Notes under the pieces: generated by a model
Databases searched by the model: none
What the model was told of the DNA's origin: nothing
Seen by the model: only the letters and a program-made list of their open reading frames with translations
Shown: one piece after another, positions 7,557 through 17,155 of the stretch
Layout of the letters: every line of letters starts with the position of its first letter
Position numbering within the stretch: the first letter of the stretch is position 1
Made by a program: the position numbers and the translations under genes
Source: Acidobacteriota bacterium
GTDB lineage: Bacteria > Acidobacteriota > Holophagae > Acanthopleuribacterales > Acanthopleuribacteraceae
Direction: 5' to 3'
NCBI GenBank assembly: GCA_030066195.1
Contig: JASJCB010000133.1
Span: 1-36,677 of the forward strand
Length of the DNA stretch: 36,677 nt

Positions 7557-8477
7557 CTAAGCCGACAGTTCTTCCGGCTCGATGCCCCATTGCCGGTGGA
7601 GGAAATCCGCCGTGTTTCTCAAAGCCTTGCGTGCTTCCGGCAGGCGGCCGGGCAGGAACTGCCAGACATGTTGCATCTTGCGCCAGACCTCGCAGGTCAC
7701 CGGTACGCCCGCTTCCTTCAGGCGTTCTTCCATGCGTAGGGAATCATCCCTCAGAACCTCGGCGCTGCTTACCTGGATGAAGACCGGCGGCAACCCGCTC
7801 AGGTCGGCGAACAGTGGAGATGCCAACGGTGTTTCCGGTTCGGTCTCGCCCAGGTAGTAAGCAGAGAAGCGGCGCAATTCCTCGTTGTGGATCAAGACCT
7901 CGCGATGTCGATTGGTGGTTACCGAATCGCCGCTCAACGACAGGTCCGTCCACGGCGAGAAGGCAAAGGCCGCGGCGGGCATGGGTAAACCATGGTCGCG
8001 GGAATGGACCAATGTGGCAAAGGTCAATCCGCCGCCGGCAGAATCGCCGCCGACAGCCGTTTTCGCTACCGGGATGCCGCTTTCAACCAGGTATTTGTAG
8101 ACCTTGACAGCATCCTCGACCGCCGCCGGAAAGGGGTTTTCAGGAGCCAGGCGGTAATCGACCGAAAGCACGGCCGCACCGCTACGCCGGGCCAGGTAGG
8201 AAACCAGGGCTCGATGCGTGCGCGGGGAGCCCACCACATAACCGCCGCCGTGAAAGTAAAGGATGACGCCCTGATCATTAATACCCGTGCGGTACCAGGT
8301 ACAGGGAACGCCTTCCACACTGATTTCCTCTGTATCCACTTGGAACGGCGGACCCGGAACCTTGCCGACCACGGTCTCGAAATGACGTCGCACCTTCTCG
8401 TGCGGCACATTTTTGCCGCCGCCGGATTTGACGATCATGCGGACGACTTGTCGTGAAATAAAAGCTTGCCAACTCAT
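7557..8477 (-). CDS. Alpha/beta hydrolase, hormone-sensitive-lipase family esterase
   Basis: 306 aa cytoplasmic esterase of the HSL (bacterial family IV) group, expected to cut short-chain carboxyl esters. The oxyanion motif HGGG is at 76-79 within YFHGGGYVVGSP. The nucleophile is Ser146 in GDSAGG, and His270 (MQHVW) is the likely catalytic base. The acid is in AEVLRDDS (239-246). DYRLAPENPFPA is also typical. The ATG at 8477 overlaps the stop of the upstream agmatinase-family gene by 4 nt (ATGA). A longer reading frame upstream is only the overlap with that gene. The natural substrate cannot be read from the sequence. Confidence 0.9.
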   Translation of the reverse strand: MSWQAFISRQVVRMIVKSGGGKNVPHEKVRRHFETVVGKVPGPPFQVDTEEISVEGVPCTWYRTGINDQGVILYFHGGGYVVGSPRTHRALVSYLARRSGAAVLSVDYRLAPENPFPAAVEDAVKVYKYLVESGIPVAKTAVGGDSAGGGLTFATLVHSRDHGLPMPAAAFAFSPWTDLSLSGDSVTTNRHREVLIHNEELRRFSAYYLGETEPETPLASPLFADLSGLPPVFIQVSSAEVLRDDSLRMEERLKEAGVPVTCEVWRKMQHVWQFLPGRLPEARKALRNTADFLHRQWGIEPEELSA

Positions 8478-9319
8478 AAACGCTCCGCGTAAACAGGATT
8501 GGTTTCGATCATTCGCGCGGTCAACTCGCGCACGAACTTGGCGGCCACCACCGCCGTCATGCCGTTGATATCGCGGGTCGGGTTGTATTCCACGATATCG
8601 GCCCCGACCAGGGGGACATCGATGCGCTGGATCAAGCCCAGGATATCGCGCGGGCTCAAGCCGCCCGGCTCGTAGTGCGAGACACCGGGAACGAAGGCGG
8701 GGTCCATGCCGTCCAGGTCCAGGCTGAGATACAAGGGGCCGTCGAAATGCAGGAGGAGATCGGGTTGCCAATGTCGCATCTCGATCACTTCTACGCCGAA
8801 ACGAACCGCCTGCTCCCGCTGATGAGCATTCATGGTGCGAATGCCTACCTGAACCAGCCGTTTCGCCAAACCTTCCTCCATGATGCGGGCAAAGGGGCAG
8901 GCGTGGGACAAGCGGTTGCCGCCCAATTCGTCATAAAGATCCGGGTGGGCGTCGAAATGCAGGATGTCCACGGGACCGTAAACGGCGGCATAGGCGCGCA
9001 GAACCGGATAGGTGACCGCGTGATCGCCGCCCAGGCCCAACACATGCGCGCCGCGATCCAGCAATTGACGCACGCCGTCGGTGATACGATCGACCATGTT
9101 CGCGTTCAGATCCAGATCACCCGCATCGCCGAAACGTGGATGATTGCCCAGGTCCATGCCGCTCTCGGTGAACATATTGCCGTGATCGCTGTGGAGCGCC
9201 TCACGGATGAGAGGCGGCGCCTGGGCGCAGCCGCGCAGGAAACTGGAGCCGTCATCATGAGGTAGGCCCAGCAGCACAACCCGACCTTTTTGCGCGGATT
9301 CCGGTTGAAATGTTGACAT
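8474..9319 (-). CDS. Agmatinase/arginase-family (ureohydrolase) enzyme
   Basis: 281 aa. The binuclear-manganese site of the family is complete: GGDH with His100, DAHPD with Asp123, His125 and Asp127, and SLDLDGMDP with Asp201 and Asp203. The conserved Glu in VEYNP is also present. The enzyme should hydrolyse a guanidino compound to urea plus an amine. SHYEPGGLS after the Asp motif fits agmatinase-like or formimidoylglutamase-like members, but the exact substrate is open. ATG 9319 is preferred because AAGGGG lies 6 nt upstream; an ATG at 9334 has no ribosome site. It is coupled to the esterase gene downstream and divergent from a TetR regulator. Confidence 0.9.
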   Translation of the reverse strand: MSTFQPESAQKGRVVLLGLPHDDGSSFLRGCAQAPPLIREALHSDHGNMFTESGMDLGNHPRFGDAGDLDLNANMVDRITDGVRQLLDRGAHVLGLGGDHAVTYPVLRAYAAVYGPVDILHFDAHPDLYDELGGNRLSHACPFARIMEEGLAKRLVQVGIRTMNAHQREQAVRFGVEVIEMRHWQPDLLLHFDGPLYLSLDLDGMDPAFVPGVSHYEPGGLSPRDILGLIQRIDVPLVGADIVEYNPTRDINGMTAVVAAKFVRELTARMIETNPVYAERL

Positions 9320-9390
9320 GGCTAACCCCTTCATTCATGGTAAGCTTTGTACGCTGCCTGAAAACTGTTAGCGCCGAGTGATATTCTACA

Positions 9391-9404
9391 CGGTTTCCAA
9401 ACCG
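9391..9404. promoter_or_regulatory. Candidate TetR operator between divergent genes
   Basis: CGGTTT-CC-AAACCG is a perfect 6-bp inverted repeat, extended imperfectly by CAC and GTG on either side. It lies in the 134-bp space between the tetR-family gene and the agmatinase-family gene, where an autoregulating TetR protein usually binds. Confidence 0.5.
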
Positions 9405-9453
9405 CGTGCATTTTTGACAATGCCGGCCAAGCTGAATGAGATAAAATGATGCC

Positions 9454-10047
9454 ATGAAAAAACAAGCTTACCACCACGGAAATCTTAGAGCGGATTTGCT
9501 GAAGTTAACCGCGCAAATGATCGCGGACGAAGGATTGGACAGCGTTACCATGCGCGAACTGGCCTTTCGGTTGGGCATCTCGCGTACCGCGCCCTATCGT
9601 CATTTCGAGGATAAAAACACGCTGTTGGCGACGGTTGCCGAGGGTAAGTTTCAACAGTTGAACCTGGCTTTATTACAAGCCTTCGACCAACCGGGCGAAC
9701 CCATGGATCAGCTGAAAGCCATGGCGCGCATTTATATCGATTTCGCGGTGGAAAACTACGATATCTACCGCCTCATGTTCAGCGACGAGTTGAAGAAGCC
9801 GGAATCCTATCCGGGTCTTGCCGAGGCCGCCGACGAGACCTTTGCCATACTGGCTCAATCGGTCATGCGCTGCCAGGAGTCTGCCGTCATCGAGCAGGGC
9901 GACCCCACCTGGCCGGCATACGCGGCCTGGTCCACCCTTCACGGCGTTGCGGAGTTGTACATGGAAGGCAAACTGGTGCTTTCGGACAATAAAGAACAAT
10001 TCTTTGCCTTCATCTGCGACACCATGGCCGCGGGATTGGCAAAGTAA
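9454..10047 (+). CDS. TetR-family transcriptional regulator
   Basis: 197 aa. The N-terminus YHHGNLR and the helix-turn-helix at about 25-52 (DSVTMRELAFRLGISRTAPYRHF) are typical of TetR proteins with the TetR_C_33-type ligand domain, recalled from family knowledge. The C-terminal half should form the ligand-binding dimer domain; STLHGVAELYMEG near its end fits this. It is divergent from the agmatinase-esterase pair with an inverted repeat between, so it probably represses that pair and itself. The inducer is unknown. The ribosome site is weak. Confidence 0.9.
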   Translation: MKKQAYHHGNLRADLLKLTAQMIADEGLDSVTMRELAFRLGISRTAPYRHFEDKNTLLATVAEGKFQQLNLALLQAFDQPGEPMDQLKAMARIYIDFAVENYDIYRLMFSDELKKPESYPGLAEAADETFAILAQSVMRCQESAVIEQGDPTWPAYAAWSTLHGVAELYMEGKLVLSDNKEQFFAFICDTMAAGLAK

Positions 10048-10062
10048 CGCGATCCAATTCGG

Positions 10063-11976
10063 CTACGGTACCCTTAGAAGCGTCTGGTTTTGGCGAAATC
10101 TCCGAAAATCTTTTTTGAAGGTTCTCCAGGCTGTCATGCCCTCGGCGATCTCCGGGCGTGTGTAGATGACCCTGGGGAAGCGTCTGCTGAAGCCCACCTT
10201 CAGGTTGTCGCCGCCCTGCGCCTTCCAGGTATATTCGCCCAGGGTGGATTTACCTCCGGCCTCGGCGCCCCCGGGAAGCAGTTGCGTCGTGCCGGTCAGT
10301 TCAATCTCCCAGGTAGTTTGCGGCGAACCTTCGAAAGCGATGGGGTTTCGACGTTTGCGGCCCGGTTTGGTGAGCACTGTATCCATTTCCGGCACAATGC
10401 AGGCCGGAAGACGGAAACCGTTGCCGTCCCGACGCAGAAAACCCGGCCATTCGATCTTCCAGGATTGCGAGGTGTTGCCGTTTTCATGATTGCGTTGCAG
10501 CATTTCCAAATCCACGGTTGCCGGAAGATCCAACCGCATGCGCAGCAGACGTTCCACGTATTCCTTGTCGCCGCCCATGTAGTAGCGGAACCCGGCGGCA
10601 TTGCCTTCCTCCAGCACATCCAACCGGCCTGATAGATCGTTGTGGTCGTTCAGCTTGCCCGCCAGTTTGAATGTCAACGAGGCGGGCTCGATCGCGCTTT
10701 GGGGGATCGGCGCCCAAACCGCACCTCGCGGTGTGCAGATCAATACCTGACGGCCCTCGTAACCGGAAGGCAGCCAACCGAAACGGGTTTTGTTGGAAGT
10801 GCCGTCGAACAGGAGGTAGCGTTGACCGTCCACCACCACTTCCGCGGGCAACCCCTTGCTTTCAGTCAGCGGCACGGCGGCAATCAGGTGGTTGAAGCTG
10901 GGGAAAGGTACATCCTCGGCGGTTATGAAAGCGCCGTCGACGATATTGGCCAGCGCCGGATAGGCGAGTACTTTCTTCTTTTGGGCCAGATGAGCGTAGC
11001 AGGCGACCATGTCCTTGCAATCGCCGTAGGCGCGGCGGATGACCTCTGCGCCGGAGAGGGGTTCATACCCCCTGGCGTTGGAAAGATAGACCTGCCGATA
11101 GGTAATGCGTTCCGTTACGGCGGCGGACAATTCCATCAACTTCTTTTTGTTGACCCTACCTGTTTCAGGCGCCTTACCCTCATAGGCTGCTTTCTTGAAA
11201 ACGTCCCAATACCAGCGGGCGAAATGATCCCAGGACCGATACCGGTCGGCCGTGTCTCCGCTTTCCGGGTACCGTACCAGGATTCGCGGGTAGAGATGGC
11301 CGTAGGGCGCGGGTTCAGCTTCATCGGCCAGACCCGGCAGGTTCTCGAGCACCAGGTCACCGGTGATGTCCTTTGTGAATTGAAGGCCCCATTGTTCAAA
11401 ACCGAGTAGAAAGGTTTCCGGCTTGTTATTCGCGCCGGGAAAGGAAAGGCGGTATTCCAGGGTGGGATACGGAGTCGCCGGGGAGGCGGACGTGACCGGG
11501 CCCAGGAAGCTTTTTTCGCGGTAAATGCTTTCGAAGGCGACCACGGAACCCTTGGCCACGTGTTTGAAAAAGGCCACGGCTACGCTGTCGTCGAAGAAAT
11601 TGGCGCCGTCCGAGGCGCCCAGCACTACCAGTTTATTCTTATCCAATTTGTCCAGCCTGCCGTGAGCCGGCAGGTGCCAACCGCGAATGCGTAACAGCTT
11701 ACCGCCGTCGCTGGAACCGCTGACGGCATATTGACCGGCCCGTTCCGCGCCGCCCTGACGCAGAACCAGGTCGACCACACGGTGCCTGCGCACCAGGTTA
11801 CCCTTCTCGTCCAGATTGATTTCCAACTGCTCGCTCAACCGCCAGACATCGGCGCCGCCCGGCCGGGTCGCCGTTTCCAGTTTGAAGCAGGCGACCTGAG
11901 CCCAGTCGGGCAGTTCCTCGTAACGACCCGCATCGAATTCGGTCCCCGGGAACAACCACAATAAGAATAACCACAT
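10063..11976 (-). CDS. Secreted DUF3857/transglutaminase-like protein, triad intact
   Basis: 637 aa, beginning with a short hydrophobic export segment (MWLFLLWLF). The first part resembles the beta-rich DUF3857 domain. The middle is a transglutaminase-like core with a plausible catalytic triad: Cys320 in YGDCKD, His363 in FNHLIAAV and Asp391 in LLFDGTS. The C-terminal third is beta-rich. Members of this group are common in Bacteroidota and Acidobacteriota and have no established substrate; peptide or amide cleavage or cross-linking outside the cytoplasm is possible. A GGGGGGA ribosome site precedes the ATG. The gene starts 2 nt after the stop of the related gene upstream, so the two are co-transcribed. 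It converges on tetR without a visible terminator. Confidence 0.85.
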   Translation of the reverse strand: MWLFLLWLFPGTEFDAGRYEELPDWAQVACFKLETATRPGGADVWRLSEQLEINLDEKGNLVRRHRVVDLVLRQGGAERAGQYAVSGSSDGGKLLRIRGWHLPAHGRLDKLDKNKLVVLGASDGANFFDDSVAVAFFKHVAKGSVVAFESIYREKSFLGPVTSASPATPYPTLEYRLSFPGANNKPETFLLGFEQWGLQFTKDITGDLVLENLPGLADEAEPAPYGHLYPRILVRYPESGDTADRYRSWDHFARWYWDVFKKAAYEGKAPETGRVNKKKLMELSAAVTERITYRQVYLSNARGYEPLSGAEVIRRAYGDCKDMVACYAHLAQKKKVLAYPALANIVDGAFITAEDVPFPSFNHLIAAVPLTESKGLPAEVVVDGQRYLLFDGTSNKTRFGWLPSGYEGRQVLICTPRGAVWAPIPQSAIEPASLTFKLAGKLNDHNDLSGRLDVLEEGNAAGFRYYMGGDKEYVERLLRMRLDLPATVDLEMLQRNHENGNTSQSWKIEWPGFLRRDGNGFRLPACIVPEMDTVLTKPGRKRRNPIAFEGSPQTTWEIELTGTTQLLPGGAEAGGKSTLGEYTWKAQGGDNLKVGFSRRFPRVIYTRPEIAEGMTAWRTFKKDFRRFRQNQTLLRVP

Positions 11977-11978
11977 GT

Positions 11979-13973
11979 CTATTCCCCCCGACCGACGGCG
12001 ATGGTTTGACTGACGGCCTCTTGCATCCAGGTTACAAAATACTTGAATTCGTCGATCTTATCGGCGGCCTGGGTGCCGTCCACCAGAATCATTCTACGTT
12101 CGACCGATATGATGTTCTCGCTTTTAGAGGTGACCTGAAACGAGATCTCGCCGAAGCTGTTCTTCTGTTTCCACGAGGGGTTGCCCAAAAGCCGCAGGCC
12201 CTTGGGCAGGGTAATCTCGGCACGGCTGATCATGCCTTTGTTCTCGGGTAGGATGACGGGTTGCTTGCGGTCATCCGGGTAAACCTCGGGAATCTCGAAC
12301 AGGGGTTGCGAGCCGGGCAAAGGAGCCAGGCTGAACCAGTCCAGTCCTTCGATGTCCAATTTGGTTCCGGCGCGAACGTTCCGGGCGATGCGCCTGCTGA
12401 AATCATCGGCGTTGCCCACACCCGCTCCGCTAATGCGCCAGGCGGGCAGGCGGTCGGACCATTCTTTGGCCAAAAGCTCTCGCGCCGCTTCACTTCCCAG
12501 CGGCCGGTAGATGCGCCGGAAGGAGGCGTTGTAGGCGCCGCTGCCCTGCTCTTGCAGCGTCATGTTCACCGTGCCGCCGGTATCCACGCTCAACTTGTAG
12601 CTTTGAATCAGGCGGTGGGATTTCCAACTCCGGCGCGGCAGGGTCAGGAAGCCGGTTTTCCAATTGTCCTTGTCAGCGGGATCGATCACCGCCGTTAACT
12701 GCCCCCGGAAATGAGAGGGGATATCGCCCACATCCAACTCGGGGTAACCGGGCGCCAGAGTCAGTTTGCGCTTTTCGTCCAGGCTGAAGAGCAGAATGGG
12801 ATTGGCGATATCCAGCACGAAAGGGTTCATCTCCTGAGGAACCACCGGCAAACGATTGTCCGGTGTGGTGAAGCCCAACTGAACCGGCAGGCCGCAATCG
12901 CGCATGACCTCGAACATGGCCGGGCCCATGTTGAAGCGACTCGCAAAGCCGCGCTTGAAGATGTGGTCGACCATGTCCAAGTCGTATCCCAGGGCAACAA
13001 GAGCATTCGGGTCGAACGCCCGGCGTTCGGCGGGCGTCATCAGGTCCAGCGGCTTGATCTTGTGCCGAAAAGCCTTGTAAACGAAGCGGGCGGCCTTGTC
13101 GGTTTCCTCGGGCATGCGCTCGCGGACAGCGGCAATCCAACGCTTGTAGTCATCCCGGTGTTCGTAGTGGTAATCGTAGAAAAGCTTGACATAGTTATTG
13201 GCGTAATCGGCCCAGAAGCTCCGCATATTGGCGCCCTGGAAGGGTAAGGTGCGGAAGATTTGCAGGCTGACCATATTCGGGTCTTCGCCCGGGGCGCCGT
13301 AGGGATGGCTATCGAGCGGCGGGATATCTTTGAAGGTAAGTTGGGTGTAATCGCCGACGACACCCTGGGTCATCACGGTTCCGTTGCGGATCTCGCCCCA
13401 AAACAGACGCGTCACCATGTGCAGGAAATCGTCATCGGAGAAGCGCGATTTGGAGGCGATTTCCAGGGTATCGTTGTTGATCATGAAGACCTTTTCTTTA
13501 CAGTACCAGGGTTCGGAAACCAGGTAGAGGCTATGAAATTGGTCCTTGGGCAGGCCGTTTTTGGCTTCTTCGCTCCAGGTCATTTCCACGATGCAATCGG
13601 TGGTCAAGCCGGGCGGCAGAACATAGCGAACCGTGGCGCGCCCGCCGGCGGTCTGATAAGCCAGAACCTCCAGCATGTCGGCATCCTGGTCGAAATGGGT
13701 CTCGCGCCCGTCCCGATCGACAACCCGCCCCTTCAGCATGGTCATGTTGGACGATATGGCAAAGCGATTGGCGGCGGCTTTGCCTTGCTCAGTAATCACC
13801 CGGATCAAACGGTAATGATGAATTTCCGTTTCATCGATTCGCAGTTTGCTGGACAAAATGACGGCATCACGGGCCCGCGCCACGTTATCCCAAGCACCGG
13901 ACGGCAACCCTTCGCCCAACTCGAAATTCCCGCCGAAGGCAACTCCGGTGAGCAACAAAACCAAAAAACGCAT
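11979..13973 (-). CDS. DUF3857/transglutaminase-like protein lacking the catalytic triad
   Basis: 664 aa with a signal peptide (MRFLVLLLTGVAFGG). It has the same overall plan as the next gene: an N-terminal DUF3857-like beta domain, a transglutaminase-like core and a C-terminal beta domain. In the core, where the partner has YGDCKD, this protein reads RGFASRFNMG (about 341-350), with no Cys. The His region reads MNPFVLDIANP, without the FNH motif. It is therefore probably catalytically inactive and may be a structural or regulatory partner. ATG 13973 has AGGGA about 9 nt upstream; an ATG at 13982 overlaps its own ribosome site. Confidence 0.82.
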   Translation of the reverse strand: MRFLVLLLTGVAFGGNFELGEGLPSGAWDNVARARDAVILSSKLRIDETEIHHYRLIRVITEQGKAAANRFAISSNMTMLKGRVVDRDGRETHFDQDADMLEVLAYQTAGGRATVRYVLPPGLTTDCIVEMTWSEEAKNGLPKDQFHSLYLVSEPWYCKEKVFMINNDTLEIASKSRFSDDDFLHMVTRLFWGEIRNGTVMTQGVVGDYTQLTFKDIPPLDSHPYGAPGEDPNMVSLQIFRTLPFQGANMRSFWADYANNYVKLFYDYHYEHRDDYKRWIAAVRERMPEETDKAARFVYKAFRHKIKPLDLMTPAERRAFDPNALVALGYDLDMVDHIFKRGFASRFNMGPAMFEVMRDCGLPVQLGFTTPDNRLPVVPQEMNPFVLDIANPILLFSLDEKRKLTLAPGYPELDVGDIPSHFRGQLTAVIDPADKDNWKTGFLTLPRRSWKSHRLIQSYKLSVDTGGTVNMTLQEQGSGAYNASFRRIYRPLGSEAARELLAKEWSDRLPAWRISGAGVGNADDFSRRIARNVRAGTKLDIEGLDWFSLAPLPGSQPLFEIPEVYPDDRKQPVILPENKGMISRAEITLPKGLRLLGNPSWKQKNSFGEISFQVTSKSENIISVERRMILVDGTQAADKIDEFKYFVTWMQEAVSQTIAVGRGE

Positions 13974-14209
13974 ACCAATCATTCCCTTTTCGGTACTTGG
14001 ATGAAGGCTGCCGCGACCGGCGCCCCTCTATAAGGGTAACGGATTTTCTGCCAAAAACGATGACAGGTGTTACATCGATCCGGTCAATCGATCGAGCGCG
14101 GCCCTCGGGTCGAGCTTGCCGGCCCTTGACCGCCGTATTTTTCGATAGTACCGGTAGGGGTCTTTGTATTCGGCAGTCAAGACCGAGTAGAATGATCCGG
14201 GGGTATTTC

Positions 14210-17134
14210 ATGAATAAGGATCAATGGCAAATTATCCAGAACATCGTTGAGCAGGCACTCGAATTAAGCGGAGATGCGCGCGATCAATTCCTGGCCGCCC
14301 AATTCCAGGGCGAATCGACCATCCGCGTCGAGGTGGAGAAACTACTGGCGGTCGAGGCCGATGATATGGCCTTCATGGAACAACCCGTAATGCAGTTGGA
14401 GATCGAGGAAGGAGCGGACCCGCCCGAGCGCGTGGGCCCCTATCACATTCTGGGCGAGTTGGGTCGGGGCGGCATGGGCACCGTCTACCTGGCCCGTCGC
14501 GAGGGGGACGAAACCGGGAAGCAGGTCGCCCTGAAGATTCTCAAGCGGGGGATGGACACCGATGAGTTGGTCCGCCGCTTCCACAATGAGCGCAAGATCC
14601 TGGCTTCGTTGGATCATCCCCATATCGCCCGCTTGATCGAGGGCGCGAGCACCGCCGACGGCCGGCCTTATTTCGTTATGGAGTATGTTGACGGCGAGCC
14701 CATTACCCGCTGGTGCGACAGCCGTCGCCTGAACCTTGACGCCCGCATCGAACTGTTCCGCAAGGTCTGCCGCGCCGTGCACTTCGCCCATCGAAACCTG
14801 GTGATTCACCGCGACATCAAGCCTTCCAACATCCTGGTTACCGCCGAGGGCGAACCCAAGTTGTTGGATTTCGGCATCGCCCGCCTCATGAAATCCGATA
14901 CCGATACCACCCTGTTTCGAACCAAAGAGGGCAACCGGCTGCTCACGCCCGACTACGCTTCGCCCGAGCAGATCCTGAACCAACCGCTGACCACGGCCTC
15001 CGATATCTATTCCCTGGGTCTGCTGCTTTACGAACTACTCACCGGCAGGCACCCCTTCCGCCACAACACCGGCGAGGGCGAAGGACGCCTGGCGAGTGAA
15101 TCGCGCATGGCCAAGCCCAGTTCCGTCGTACTGCGCGCCATGGAACGCCGAACCGGCGAAACTGTGGAAACCATTGCTCCCGAACGGCTCAGTGAGGTCC
15201 GCGCCCTGGACCCGCGCGGCTTGCGTCGACGCCTGAGCGGCGACCTGGACACCGTGGTGCTGCACGCCCTGCGCCGCGAGCCCGAACGCCGCTATGCCTC
15301 GGCCGAACAATTCGAGGAAGACCTGGGCCGACTCCAGAACGGTTACCCCGTCCACGCCCGGCCCGAAAGTATTTTCTATTCCCTGCGCAAGCTGGTAGGC
15401 AGGCACCCCGTTGCCTTCTCCGCCGCCGCCGCAACCCTTTTCGCCGGGGTCATCCTGGTCTCCCTGCTCGTCCAGCAAAGTATCGAGGCGCGACTGGCCA
15501 CACGACGCGGCGACACCCTGAACAACGTCATGTTCAGTATGCTGTCCTACGTGGACGGCTACGTGGCCAGGGACGGGAAGATCGATATCAGCGACTTTTT
15601 GGATCATATGTTCCAAGACATGGAAAAGGCGCTGGCTGATGAACCCGAGCTTCAAGCAAACGCCCTGGACACCCTGGGCATGAAACTGATTCGCGCCGGC
15701 GAGATCAACAGCGCCCTGACCGTATTGAAACGCGCCGACGTCCTGTGGTCGGACAAAGGCCGGCAGGACAGCGTCATGACCGGCCGAATTCGGCTTCACC
15801 TGGGCGAGGCCCTGACCCAGAAAGAATACTACGAAAAAGCCGCCGAGCACCTGGAACACTCGCTCGGGCTCTTCCAAAGGCACGGCGATGACTTTTTCAG
15901 CGCCATGGCCATGACCGGTTTGGCTCTCACCCATTTCTACCGGTCCCGTTACGAGCAGGCCGACGACCTTTACAAACAGTCCCTGGCCATTCAGGAAAGA
16001 ATCGGTTCCAGGACGGAAGACTACGGCCGTACTCTCAACCACCACGCCGAGAACCAGATGCGCATGAATCAGTTCGACGAAGTGGAAAAGACGCTTGCCC
16101 AGGCCGATACCTTCTTCAAGGAAACCAATTCCACCCGCCACGTTCTGTACGCGGAGACCCTTTCGCTGATAGGTCGCCTGGCCTACCTTCGCGGTGACCT
16201 GAAAAAGGGCATCTCCTACTACGAACAGTCCCTGGTTTTGCTGGACAGCCTGGTGGACGAAAGCCACCCCACCCTGGGGATCATCCTCAACAACCTCTCC
16301 ATTCTCTACCAGGAAGCCGGCGATTTCCCCAATGCCATAAGCGGCCTGAAACGCGGCATTCGCATCGGCGCCCGCCAATACGATCCGAATACCCAGATGA
16401 TGTTCATCATCGAAAGCCAACTCGCCCGCGCCTACCTCAAGGCGGACCTGCCGGAGCTCGCTCTACCCATCCTGGAAGACTTGTACCGGCGTGAAATGCC
16501 CGATATCGAGGGCGTTTCCAAGCGTCGCTACCTGTTGACGGCTTATATCGCCGATGCCTACCATCGCCTGGGCCGATCCGACCGGGCCGAAACCTTCTAC
16601 CTGAAAAGCCTTCAGCACCACATCGAGGAAACGACCGGATTCATCCAGGCCCTCGGTTATTGGAATCTGGCCTTGTTCTACCTGGATATCGGCCGTCCCC
16701 AAAAGGCGCGGCCCCATCTGGACCACCTGAACGCCAGGTACGAAAGCGACTGGCAGTTGATCGCCGCCAACGGCAGGGCCGCCATGCTCACCGGTCGAAT
16801 AGAAGAAGGCGAAGCCCTTTTCAAAACGGCGCACGAGGGCGCCCAAAAAACCGATGACAAAGCCGAGATCCATCATTTTCACGCCCTGGCTCTTCAGAGC
16901 ATCCAGCGGTTCGAAGAAGCCCTGGCCCACAATACCCAAGCTCTCGCCTACAGGGAAGAGCAGCCCGCCCAAGTTGTCAAAACCAACAAGGCCCTGAGCT
17001 TGCGCGCCGATTTATTCAAGGCCCTCGGCAGAACCCAAGACGAAGCCGAGGTAAGAGCCCGGCTGTCGCTGAGAAAAGCCGAGGTACAAGCCGCCCCGGA
17101 GCAAACCCTTACGAATACCGGCCCGAATCGTTGA
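14210..17134 (+). CDS. Transmembrane Ser/Thr protein kinase with TPR tail
   Basis: 974 aa receptor-like kinase. Residues 1-65 form a helical segment typical of acidobacterial kinases. The PknB-type kinase domain spans about 76-375: glycine loop GRGGMGTV (85-92), Lys109 in VALK, Glu127, HRD at 200-202 in HRDIKPSN, DFG at 220-222 and SPE at 251-253. All catalytic residues are present. A single membrane helix lies at about 399-421. The rest, about 500 residues, is a chain of TPR-like helical pairs, predicted on the far side of the membrane, probably for protein or peptide recognition. ATG 14210 follows GGGGG by about 7 nt. It lies near a propeller gene, a small secreted peptide and an ECF sigma factor, a plausible but unproven signalling set. 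Confidence 0.93.
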   Translation: MNKDQWQIIQNIVEQALELSGDARDQFLAAQFQGESTIRVEVEKLLAVEADDMAFMEQPVMQLEIEEGADPPERVGPYHILGELGRGGMGTVYLARREGDETGKQVALKILKRGMDTDELVRRFHNERKILASLDHPHIARLIEGASTADGRPYFVMEYVDGEPITRWCDSRRLNLDARIELFRKVCRAVHFAHRNLVIHRDIKPSNILVTAEGEPKLLDFGIARLMKSDTDTTLFRTKEGNRLLTPDYASPEQILNQPLTTASDIYSLGLLLYELLTGRHPFRHNTGEGEGRLASESRMAKPSSVVLRAMERRTGETVETIAPERLSEVRALDPRGLRRRLSGDLDTVVLHALRREPERRYASAEQFEEDLGRLQNGYPVHARPESIFYSLRKLVGRHPVAFSAAAATLFAGVILVSLLVQQSIEARLATRRGDTLNNVMFSMLSYVDGYVARDGKIDISDFLDHMFQDMEKALADEPELQANALDTLGMKLIRAGEINSALTVLKRADVLWSDKGRQDSVMTGRIRLHLGEALTQKEYYEKAAEHLEHSLGLFQRHGDDFFSAMAMTGLALTHFYRSRYEQADDLYKQSLAIQERIGSRTEDYGRTLNHHAENQMRMNQFDEVEKTLAQADTFFKETNSTRHVLYAETLSLIGRLAYLRGDLKKGISYYEQSLVLLDSLVDESHPTLGIILNNLSILYQEAGDFPNAISGLKRGIRIGARQYDPNTQMMFIIESQLARAYLKADLPELALPILEDLYRREMPDIEGVSKRRYLLTAYIADAYHRLGRSDRAETFYLKSLQHHIEETTGFIQALGYWNLALFYLDIGRPQKARPHLDHLNARYESDWQLIAANGRAAMLTGRIEEGEALFKTAHEGAQKTDDKAEIHHFHALALQSIQRFEEALAHNTQALAYREEQPAQVVKTNKALSLRADLFKALGRTQDEAEVRARLSLRKAEVQAAPEQTLTNTGPNR

Positions 17135-17155
17135 GCTCCTCACCAGGCCCAGGCC

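Noticed and set aside
15035..16420. 461-aa leftward frame opposite the kinase gene
   Set aside because: The forward strand has full kinase and TPR coding; the antisense frame has no domain or ribosome site.
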